DNA from: Chloroflexota bacterium
Lineage (GTDB): Bacteria; Chloroflexota; Anaerolineae; Aggregatilineales; Phototrophicaceae
Assembly (NCBI GenBank): GCA_010092805.1
Contig: JAADYY010000132.1
Span: 1-7,481, forward strand
Direction of reading: 5' to 3'
Length of the DNA: 7,481 nucleotides
The notes under the pieces are model-generated. The model made no database searches, was not told where the DNA came from, and saw only the letters and a list, made by a program, of their open reading frames with translations. Both the position numbers and the translations under genes were made by a program. This document shows positions 1 through 5,855 of the stretch, piece after piece (the stretch's first letter is position 1; each line of letters opens with the position of its first letter).

Positions 1-675
1 CGTGCAGCGCTGACGATGTCGGCGTTGGTTGTGGCGGTCGCGGGTTATCACTACCTGCGCATCTTCGAAAGCTGGAGCGGCGCGTTCCAACTCGACATCG
101 AGACGGGCACCTACCTTGCCGTCGGCCAGTTCAACGACGCTTATCGGTATGTCGATTGGCTGCTGACCGTGCCGCTGCTGGTCGCTGAGTTGGTCGCTGT
201 GCTCGGCTTGTCGCGCCGCCAATCCAGCAGCCTGACCTTCCGTCTGGCGATTGCTGCCGCGCTGATGGTCATCCTCGGCTACCCCGGCGAGATTGCGGCA
301 GACAACGGCACACGGGCGCTGTTCGGTTTCCTCAGCTCGATCCCGTTTGTGTACATCGTTTACGTCCTGTTCACGGAGCTGGGCGGTGCTATCCAGCGCC
401 AGCCGGAAGAAGCGCGCGTCCTGGTGCGCAACACCCGCCTGCTGCTGCTGGCGACCTGGGGCTTCTACCCCATCGTCTACATGCTGCCGTTCCTGGGCGA
501 AGTTACCGGGACGACCTTTGTCGGCGTGCAGGTCGGCTACGCCATCGCGGATGTCGCGGCGAAGTGCGGTTACGGCTTGCTGATCTACGCCATCGCCCGC
601 GCCAAGACCCGCGCCGAAGAGGGCGAGACAGAAGCAGCGGTTGGCGCGCAGCCAGCGGTTGCCGCCGCCGACTAA
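1..675 (+). CDS. Xanthorhodopsin-type light-driven proton pump (5'-truncated)
   Basis: Retinal-binding seven-helix membrane protein that should pump protons outward in light. The frame is open to base 1 (R-A-A-L-T before the Met at 16), so that Met is probably internal; helix A and the start of helix B lie outside. Numbering from the Met at 16: YHY with H12 at the end of helix B, the usual partner of the acceptor Asp. Helix C RYVDWLLTVPLL gives R44, D47 (acceptor, bacteriorhodopsin D85), T51, L55 and E58 (donor): a DTE proton-pump signature. GYPGE is at 88-92. Helix E aligns without gaps to bacteriorhodopsin and places G104 at its W138. Helix F has W148 and Y151-P152. Helix G ADVAAK gives D179 and the Schiff-base lysine K183. 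The tail after about 197 is Ala/Glu-rich. Leucine at L55 suggests green absorption. No retinal or carotenoid genes are visible. The family and pump role are firm; antenna binding is inference. Confidence 0.95.
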   Translation, partial: RAALTMSALVVAVAGYHYLRIFESWSGAFQLDIETGTYLAVGQFNDAYRYVDWLLTVPLLVAELVAVLGLSRRQSSSLTFRLAIAAALMVILGYPGEIAADNGTRALFGFLSSIPFVYIVYVLFTELGGAIQRQPEEARVLVRNTRLLLLATWGFYPIVYMLPFLGEVTGTTFVGVQVGYAIADVAAKCGYGLLIYAIARAKTRAEEGETEAAVGAQPAVAAAD

Positions 676-708
676 CAACGGTCTGCAATCCAGCAGCGCA
701 GCGCGCCA

Positions 709-753
709 CAGCGACCACCTGTTGCAATCCGGATAGGTGGTCGCTGCTGTTTT
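709..753 (+). terminator. Rho-independent terminator after the rhodopsin gene
   Basis: A perfect 12-bp inverted repeat (709-720, CAGCGACCACCT, with 735-746) encloses a 14-nt loop and is followed by CTGTTTT (747-753). It begins 33 bp after the rhodopsin stop. The stem and short T-tract fit an intrinsic terminator that separates the rhodopsin transcript from the downstream regulator. The T-tract is only four bases, so read-through is possible. Confidence 0.85.
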
Positions 754-796
754 GCCCACGCATCCGCCGCAGGCGTAACAGCATTCGAACCCATTT

Positions 797-809
797 GCCC
801 GTCACGGGC
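797..809. repeat. Small inverted repeat upstream of the AlbA_2 regulator
   Basis: GCCCG-TCA-CGGGC: five-base perfect arms around a three-base centre, about 45 bp upstream of the candidate -10. It could be a protein-binding site. An arm of this size is also expected by chance in GC-rich DNA, so no function is claimed. Confidence 0.3.
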
Positions 810-826
810 GATGATCAACGCGGCCA

Positions 827-844
827 GCGTATGTATTCGTACGC
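827..844. promoter_or_regulatory. Imperfect palindrome, candidate operator of the AlbA_2 regulator
   Basis: GCGTATG-TATT-CGTACGC: seven-base arms with one mismatched pair. It covers the place where a -35 element would sit relative to the -10 at 854-859. A palindrome over a promoter in front of a gene with a winged-helix C-terminus suggests autoregulation. That is inference from position and symmetry only. Confidence 0.35.
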
Positions 845-853
845 AATTCATGT

Positions 854-859
854 TAAAAT
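854..859 (+). promoter_or_regulatory. Candidate -10 element for the AlbA_2 regulator gene
   Basis: TAAAAT matches five of six bases of TATAAT in a short AT-rich island (about 845-875) within GC-rich surroundings. No good -35 is seen 16-18 bp upstream, so the promoter may be weak or activator-dependent. Transcription would start near 866. That leaves almost no leader for a start at 875 and about 40 nt for a start at 905. Confidence 0.4.
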
Positions 860-874
860 GCTCGTAATTAAAGT

Positions 875-2275
875 ATGGGCAGATTGCTGAACGCAAGCAC
901 GACAATGTTAAACCCAGATTTCCTCAAAAATGGCCCTGGCCCCCGTCTCGCGTTTCTGGAGAAGGCTGATCCGACGACGATTGCCGAAACGCTCATCTCG
1001 TTCGCCAATACCGAAGGCGGTACGCTGGTCGTCGGGTTGAAGGCCAACGGCGACAACGGGATCAAGGTTGAGAACGAAACCCTGGCCAAGGCGCTGCGCG
1101 AGGCGGATGCGCTCTGCAGCCCCTCGGTGGTGACAGGGAATTGGGAACCGGTCGAAACCGAAGACAGCACCGTTTTCGCACTGCGGGTGCCGCGCAGCAT
1201 CGAACTGCACGCTCTCAGCGACGGTCGGGTACTGATCCGCAATGACAAGACCAACCGCCCCTTAGGCGGCCAAGAGATTCTCAAGCTGGCGAGCGCCAAA
1301 AGCACAGGCGATTACGAATCCGAGCCGGTGCCCGGTGCCACCAAAGAGGACTTCAGCCGCAAGATGGTCGATGAGTACCTGGCGAAGCGCGCCGAGCGCA
1401 CCAAGCGCCCGTACAACGGCAAAATCGACGATCTGCTGCGCGAGATCGGTGCCATCGATACAGCAGGCCGCCCCACCGTGAGTGGGATTCTGCTGTTTAG
1501 CGAGTACCCACAGCACTGGTTACCACAGAGCGGCGTCGTCTTCGCCAAGTTCGTGGGCAAAACGCCGCGCGGCGAAAACGGCCTCGCCGGGTATTCGCGC
1601 CGGGAAGAACTCACCGGCCCGCTCCCCCGCTTGATCGAGGCGGCCTGGCACCTCATCTGGAGCGAGATGGCCGTCAGCGCCGTCGTCAAGGGGCTGGAGC
1701 GCGAAGAAACCTACGAATATCCGCAGTTTGCCGTGCGCGAAGCCATCGTGAACGCTGTCTGCCATCGCGATTATCGCTTGAAGGGCCGCCGTATCGAGAT
1801 TCGCATGTACTCGGATCGGCTGGAGGTGATCTCGCCGGGCGGGCTGCCGGGGTTCATCACCATCGAAAACATCATCGACGAGCACTTCAGCCGCAACCCG
1901 CGCATCGTGAACGGGCTGTTCCAGTGGGGTTATATCGAGGAACTGGGCTTGGGCATCGACCGGATGATGGAAGTGATGGAGCAGGCCGGGCACCTGCCGC
2001 CCAGCTTCGACGCCCGCCCCTACAGCTTTGCGGTCACCCTGCATAACTCGCGCGAAAAGCAGGCGGTTCCAGATTGGGTGCGCAATACCAACCATCGGCA
2101 GTCGCGGGCGCTGCAATATATCCGCGATCACGGCTCGATCACCAACCGCGAGTATCGCTCGCTGTGTCAGGGGGTATCCGCCGAAACGCTGCGCCTTGAT
2201 CTGGCGGATATGGTGGAGCGCGGCATTCTGTTAAAGGTCGGCTCGAAAAAGGGTACCTACTACATCCTGAAATAA
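875..2275 (+). CDS. AlbA_2 (Schlafen)-GHKL ATPase-winged-helix regulator, COG2865-like
   Basis: Probable DNA-binding regulator of the family often mis-labelled 'RecG-like helicase'; no helicase motor motifs are present. The N-terminal AlbA_2/Schlafen domain (about 20-145) carries SFANTEGGTLVVGL at 42-55 and ends in a VLIRND...GGQEILKLA segment. A linker (about 155-280) leads to a GHKL-type ATPase module (HATPase_c_4). Its N-box is REAIVNAVCHRDY (288-300, E289 and N293), followed by SPGGLPG, SRNPRI and the glycine-rich YIEELGLGIDRM (353-364). Residues about 404-466 form a winged-helix-like region (SITNREYRSLC, ETLRLDLADMVERGIL). All landmarks are intact and the length is usual. The ATG at 875 is the longest start, but neither it nor the in-frame ATG at 905 (MLNPDF) has a clear Shine-Dalgarno. 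The gene precedes a histidine kinase by 55 bp, probably in one transcript. Target genes and ligand are unknown. Confidence 0.85.
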   Translation: MGRLLNASTTMLNPDFLKNGPGPRLAFLEKADPTTIAETLISFANTEGGTLVVGLKANGDNGIKVENETLAKALREADALCSPSVVTGNWEPVETEDSTVFALRVPRSIELHALSDGRVLIRNDKTNRPLGGQEILKLASAKSTGDYESEPVPGATKEDFSRKMVDEYLAKRAERTKRPYNGKIDDLLREIGAIDTAGRPTVSGILLFSEYPQHWLPQSGVVFAKFVGKTPRGENGLAGYSRREELTGPLPRLIEAAWHLIWSEMAVSAVVKGLEREETYEYPQFAVREAIVNAVCHRDYRLKGRRIEIRMYSDRLEVISPGGLPGFITIENIIDEHFSRNPRIVNGLFQWGYIEELGLGIDRMMEVMEQAGHLPPSFDARPYSFAVTLHNSREKQAVPDWVRNTNHRQSRALQYIRDHGSITNREYRSLCQGVSAETLRLDLADMVERGILLKVGSKKGTYYILK

Positions 2276-2276
2276 T

Positions 2277-2302
2277 CTGGGCAGCGCAGCGAGCGCGCCC
2301 AG
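2277..2302 (+). other. Intergenic hairpin between regulator and histidine kinase genes
   Basis: CTGGGC-a-GCGC / loop AGCGA / GCGC-GCCCAG forms a ten-pair stem with one bulged A (2283), starting two bases after the TAA at 2273. No T-run follows, so it is a poor intrinsic terminator. It could stabilise an mRNA 3' end or attenuate transcription into the kinase gene. It overlaps a longer-range repeat (2273-2279 with 2314-2320). Confidence 0.55.
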
Positions 2303-2320
2303 GTGTACCTCTGCAGATTA

Positions 2321-2333
2321 AGGTGGAGACTTG
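2321..2333 (+). promoter_or_regulatory. Shine-Dalgarno and TTG start of the histidine kinase gene
   Basis: The purine-rich AAGGTGGAG (2320-2328) lies just before the TTG at 2331. AAGG (2320-2323) is seven bases from the start codon. This ribosome site is the best in the window and supports the TTG start, since the first transmembrane segment begins only a few residues later. The first bases of the site also belong to the CAGATTA arm (2314-2320). Confidence 0.65.
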
Positions 2334-4649
2334 GTCAACTCACTCGTCGGCACTGTTGCGCTGATCAGCCTCGTCGTGCATGGGCTGCTGCTGCTGCTCG
2401 CCGTGATTCGCCGTCGCAGTGTCCGCGCGGGCGTCGCCTGGCTGTTGCTCACGCTGCTGTTATCGGGGTTGGCGGTCGTGTCGCACTTCATCCGCGCCGA
2501 CAGCGCCAGCGAGACCGGGGGCATAACGGTGGGCGTGCTGAACATCTTCGCCTTGGGCGGTGTGGTGATCACGCTGGGCGCACAAGTGCTGACCGATGTG
2601 CGCAACCGTACGCCGCGCCTCTGGCTTGGCCTCGGTAGTCTCTGGCTGCTCCTCCTCTTGATCGTGGGGCTGACCGACGGGCGCGCGCAAATCGGCCAGC
2701 CCGACTGGCTCAACACCCTCTTCACCGCCGCCGACCCGCTCAGCCTGCTCGCTGATCCATTCAGCTTGATCACCTTGCTTGGCTTGGCTGCCGCGAGTCT
2801 GCTGCTGCTGGGCATCGCCTTCTATGCGTTCTATGCGGCCACGCTGCCAGAAGTTGCCAACCGGGCGTTGTTCTGGGCGCTCATCAGCGCGATTATTCTG
2901 ATGGGCGTGGCCCTCATGATCAGCGGAACCGCGCCGTTGGTGCTGCTGGGGACGCTGCTGCTGAGTTTCGGCGCATTGGGGATGACCTACGGCCAGATCT
3001 CGAACCGGGTGTTTGACCTGCGCCGCGAACTCGGCTTGGCGCTGCGGACTTTCCTGCTGCTGATTATCACCGCTTTGCTGATCATTGCGGCGATCACGGT
3101 CGCGACTAACCTCGATTTGAGTCTGGGGACTGTCGAAGGGACGCTGTCAATCGTGGCGTTGGCGCTCATCGTGGCGGCGGTGTATGTCCCCGCCCGCCAG
3201 CTCACCGAGTTTGTGCTCAACGCGCTGCTCACCCGCTCACTCACCAAACCCACCGAAGCGACCCGCCGCTACAGCCGGCAGATCTCCGCTGCTGTCGAGT
3301 TGGACGCCCTCGTCGAAACCGTCAACCGCACCCTGCAAGCCGCGCTGCGCGTGCGCGGCTCCGCCTTGTTGACCGTCAGCAGCAGCACAGACCACCGCAT
3401 CGATCTTCAGTTGATGACCTACGGCGGGGACAGCCGGGTTTTGCGCGGCACGCTCAATAAGGCTGGCCTGCTGTATAAGCGGCTGGCGCTGGAGCAAATG
3501 CCGCTGTCGCAGTTTGAGTTGGAATACAATCCGGACTATCGTGAAGTCGCCGCCGATGAGCGCGATTTCTTCCGGCGCTTGGGGATGAGCGCCCACGCCC
3601 CCATCATCGCTGAAGACACATTGATAGGGCTTCTGTCATCCGGGGCCAAACTCAACGATGCGCCATTTTACCCGCGCGATCTGGAACTGCTGGCGACGAT
3701 GGCGAGCCAAACCGGGCCGGCGCTTCGCAATGCGCGGCTTGTCACCGATCTGCGCCGCCTGAACGAGAGCATGAACGCGCTCAACGCCAACATCGAAGAA
3801 GCGCGCGTGCAAATGGAAAAGCTGGATTCGGTGAAAACCGACTTTATCACCATCGCCAGCCACGAACTGCGCACGCCGCTCGCGCAAATTCGCGGCTATA
3901 CCGACATCATTGATGCGCTCAACGATCAAGGGATGCTCGAGCGTGACCAGACAGCGAGTATGGTCGCCAGCGTGCGCAAAGCGAGCGAACGCATGGAAGA
4001 GCTGATCACGGCGATGCTGGATGTCAGCCAGTTGGATGTCGACGCCATGGATTTGCGCTTCACGCAAACCGCCCTCGACAGTGTAATGCGGTTGGCGATA
4101 GAACCGCTCACCGAGGCCATCAAGCAGCGCAAATTGACCTTGTCGGCGCGCGGGCTGCGCGGGTTGCCGCTCATTCAGGGGGATATGCAGCGGTTGGTGC
4201 AGGCGTTCCGCAATTTGGTGGTCAACGCCATCAAATTCACGCCGGATGGCGGTCGCATCGAGATCACGGCCAGCCTGCAAAAGACGCCGCCGAACAATGA
4301 AGATCATATCCTGATCGCCATCACCGACACCGGCGTGGGCATCGACCGCGCCAACCTGGAACTGATCTTCAGGAAGTTCTACCGCGCCTACGATCCCAGC
4401 CTGCACTCGACAGGGAGCTATAAATTCATGGGTGCGGGGCCGGGGTTGGGCCTGACGATTGCGCGCGGCGTCATTGAGGGGCATGGCGGGCATGTATGGG
4501 CCGAAAGCAACGGCCACGATATGGAAAACCTGCCCGGCGCGACCTTTTATGTGTTGCTGCCGCTGCAACCGCCGAAGGACGCCAAGCGCGTGATGCCGTT
4601 CCAGGAAACGAGCGATGGCGTCCCGCAGGCGTTAATTACGGAGTCTTGA
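2331..4649 (+). CDS. Multi-TM GAF-domain sensor histidine kinase (orphan in this window)
   Basis: Membrane sensor kinase of 772 residues. About nine hydrophobic segments occupy residues 5-290 (roughly 5-26, 32-51, 67-87, 97-114, 146-170, 180-198, 201-221, 238-258, 270-287). A cytoplasmic GAF-like domain (about 315-470) and a short coiled coil (470-505) follow. The HisKA domain has ASHELRTPL with the phospho-acceptor H511. The catalytic domain has the N-box FRNLVVNAIKFTP (N628, N632), the G1 box DTGVGID (666-672), the F-box IFRKFYRAYDP and the G2 box GAGPGLGL (701-708). All catalytic motifs are intact, so it should be an active autokinase. The GAF domain shows no obvious chromophore cysteine pattern, and the signal is unknown. 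No response regulator is adjacent on either side, so its partner must be encoded elsewhere. The gene probably shares a transcript with the AlbA_2 regulator, and its 3' end overlaps the convergent amidotransferase-like gene. Confidence 0.93.
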   Translation: MVNSLVGTVALISLVVHGLLLLLAVIRRRSVRAGVAWLLLTLLLSGLAVVSHFIRADSASETGGITVGVLNIFALGGVVITLGAQVLTDVRNRTPRLWLGLGSLWLLLLLIVGLTDGRAQIGQPDWLNTLFTAADPLSLLADPFSLITLLGLAAASLLLLGIAFYAFYAATLPEVANRALFWALISAIILMGVALMISGTAPLVLLGTLLLSFGALGMTYGQISNRVFDLRRELGLALRTFLLLIITALLIIAAITVATNLDLSLGTVEGTLSIVALALIVAAVYVPARQLTEFVLNALLTRSLTKPTEATRRYSRQISAAVELDALVETVNRTLQAALRVRGSALLTVSSSTDHRIDLQLMTYGGDSRVLRGTLNKAGLLYKRLALEQMPLSQFELEYNPDYREVAADERDFFRRLGMSAHAPIIAEDTLIGLLSSGAKLNDAPFYPRDLELLATMASQTGPALRNARLVTDLRRLNESMNALNANIEEARVQMEKLDSVKTDFITIASHELRTPLAQIRGYTDIIDALNDQGMLERDQTASMVASVRKASERMEELITAMLDVSQLDVDAMDLRFTQTALDSVMRLAIEPLTEAIKQRKLTLSARGLRGLPLIQGDMQRLVQAFRNLVVNAIKFTPDGGRIEITASLQKTPPNNEDHILIAITDTGVGIDRANLELIFRKFYRAYDPSLHSTGSYKFMGAGPGLGLTIARGVIEGHGGHVWAESNGHDMENLPGATFYVLLPLQPPKDAKRVMPFQETSDGVPQALITES

Positions 4650-5369
4650 GGCGGCGTAGTCGCTGGCCGACTTGATGAACGCGGCGAACAACTGCTGCGC
4701 CGTGGGATCATCGGCGTAAAGATCTTCCGGGTGCCACTGCACCGTGAGCGCGAAGCGGCGGTCGGGCACTTCCAGCGCTTCGATCACACCATCGGGGGAG
4801 TGCGCTGCCACACGCACGCCTGGGGCAACCGCGCCCACCGCCTGATGGTGAATGCTGTTGACATTGGCCCGCGTCGCCCCGATGATCTGGCTGAGCTGAC
4901 TCGCCCCGTCGATTGCCACTTCATGCAGCCGTTTGTCGCGCGGCTCGCTTTGATCCCGATGCGTGACCGCGTCGCCCAACGCCGATGGAATATCTTGCAG
5001 CAAACTGCCGCCCAACGCCACGTTGAACACCTGCTGCCCCCGGCAAATGCCGAACACGGGCAGATCATCGCTCACGGCCCAGCGCGCGACCGTCAGCTCC
5101 AACGCATCGCGGTTGTCGTCGATCTCTTTAGTCGTCTCGTGACGCTCAGCACCGTAATAATCCGGGTGTACATCCGGGCCGCCCGGCAGCAGCAGACCAT
5201 CCAGCCGCGCATACAGCGCGCGGAGTGTCTCTTCACCGAGATTGGTGGGGATCAGGACCGGCAGTCCGCCGGCCTGCGCGATCACCTGCGCGTTGCGTGC
5301 GTAAATGAAGTTGTACGGTTTGCCGTTCTCGATCCGGCTTGACGTTGTGATTCCGATCAGCGGTTGCAC
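4632..5369 (-). CDS. Gamma-glutamyl-gamma-aminobutyrate hydrolase family protein (peptidase C26)
   Basis: Cytoplasmic class-I glutamine-amidotransferase-like hydrolase of 245 residues, the usual length for the PuuD/peptidase C26 family, which cleaves gamma-glutamyl amides such as gamma-Glu-GABA. Visible motifs are MQPLIGIT at the N-terminus, LDGLLLPGGPDVHP (56-69), the nucleophile elbow FGICRGQQ with C109, NSIHHQA (171-177), and QWHPE with H213 and E215 completing the Cys-His-Glu triad. The start is a GTG three bases after the rplS stop. Its AAGGAG lies inside the last rplS codons, 12 bases upstream, so co-transcription and coupling to rplS are likely. No other putrescine-pathway gene is in the window, so the exact substrate is not settled. 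Its last codons overlap the histidine kinase gene by 18 bp on the opposite strand. Confidence 0.92.
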   Translation of the reverse strand: MQPLIGITTSSRIENGKPYNFIYARNAQVIAQAGGLPVLIPTNLGEETLRALYARLDGLLLPGGPDVHPDYYGAERHETTKEIDDNRDALELTVARWAVSDDLPVFGICRGQQVFNVALGGSLLQDIPSALGDAVTHRDQSEPRDKRLHEVAIDGASQLSQIIGATRANVNSIHHQAVGAVAPGVRVAAHSPDGVIEALEVPDRRFALTVQWHPEDLYADDPTAQQLFAAFIKSASDYAASRLRN

Positions 5370-5372
5370 GGT

Positions 5373-5714
5373 TTAGCGCTTCTCCTTCAAGCGGGCGGCC
5401 TTCCCGCGGCGCTCACGCAGATAGTAGAGCTGTGCGCGGCGGACTTTGGCCCGGCGCACCACTTCGATCTTGTCGATGCGTGGACTCTTCAGCAGAAAGG
5501 TACGCTCGACGCCGATGCCGTGCGACGCGATCCGGCGCACCGTGAAGTTGCCCTCGTTGCCGCCGCGCCGCAAGCGGATCACCACGCCCTGAAACACCTG
5601 AATACGTTCGCGTTCGCCTTCGACGACGCGCACATGGACTTTCACTGTATCGCCCGGTGCGAGCTGTGGATGCCCGCGATCCTCGGCTTCCAGTGATTTA
5701 ATCAGTTCATTCAT
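5373..5714 (-). CDS. rplS: 50S ribosomal protein L19
   Basis: Large-subunit protein located near the 30S-50S interface. The chosen ATG at 5714 gives 113 residues starting MNELIKSLEAE, as is usual for L19; a TTG 21 bases further upstream would only add MRRAVPI. Family landmarks are PGDTVKVHVRVVEG, RIQVFQGVVIRLR, FTVRRIASHGIGVERTF, SPRIDKIEVVRRAKVRRAQLYYLR and the basic end RGKAARLKEKR. AGAAGGG lies about 11 bases before the ATG. It has its own promoter (5795-5824) and a 70-80 nt leader with a strong hairpin. The trmD/rimM/rpsP genes that often precede rplS are absent; upstream is a NUDIX gene, and the next gene is a C26 hydrolase that uses an SD inside this gene. Confidence 0.98.
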   Translation of the reverse strand: MNELIKSLEAEDRGHPQLAPGDTVKVHVRVVEGERERIQVFQGVVIRLRRGGNEGNFTVRRIASHGIGVERTFLLKSPRIDKIEVVRRAKVRRAQLYYLRERRGKAARLKEKR

Positions 5715-5736
5715 GATGGGGACTGCCCTTCTCAAA

Positions 5737-5760
5737 CCCGCACGCCGAGTGGCGCGCAGG
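5737..5760 (-). promoter_or_regulatory. Hairpin in the rplS leader
   Basis: In the minus-strand transcript CCTGCGCGCC pairs with GGCGTGCGGG around a four-base ACTC loop: ten continuous pairs, two of them G-U. It sits 22 bases upstream of the ATG and is followed by only three U residues, so it is not a convincing terminator. Ribosomal protein leaders are often autoregulatory and L19 leader RNA families are known elsewhere. A match to any of them is not claimed. Confidence 0.5.
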
Positions 5761-5794
5761 GGTCTTATTGGTATTGGTTGTGAGTTAGGCGAAG

Positions 5795-5824
5795 ATTATA
5801 GCATGGGGGTTGGAGACACCACAA
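5795..5824 (-). promoter_or_regulatory. Sigma-70-type promoter of rplS
   Basis: Reading the minus strand, a perfect TATAAT (5800-5795) is preceded 18 bp upstream by TTGTGG (5824-5819), which keeps the TTG of the -35 consensus. Transcription would start near 5788 and yield a leader of about 75 nt. The element lies in the gap after the NUDIX stop, so rplS and the downstream hydrolase gene can be expressed independently of the LysM-NUDIX pair. Confidence 0.75.
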
Positions 5825-5855
5825 GGGCGATCAAGGCGCGCCGATCAGCGCTGCA

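Noticed and set aside
1520..2131. 203-codon open frame antisense to the AlbA_2 regulator
   Set aside because: Shadow of the GHKL-coding region; no motif, and its codons mirror those of the real gene.
875..2275. Reading the regulator as a RecG helicase
   Set aside because: No Walker or DEAD-type helicase motor motifs; the similarity to so-called RecG-like proteins is confined to AlbA_2 and HATPase_c_4 domains.
3636..4568. 310-codon open frame antisense to the histidine kinase gene
   Set aside because: It lies wholly opposite a gene with intact kinase motifs, its product has no recognisable domain and is rich in His/Gln/Arg as expected from the complementary frame of GC-rich coding DNA.
4731..5342. 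203-codon open frame on the + strand opposite the C26 hydrolase gene
   Set aside because: The minus-strand gene has the full Cys-His-Glu triad and normal length; the + frame shows no domain.
5829..5846. GATC-aa-GGCGCGCC-GATC symmetric element after the NUDIX stop
   Set aside because: The GGCGCGCC core cannot form a loop and no T-run follows, so it is not a terminator; chance symmetry in GC-rich DNA is enough.
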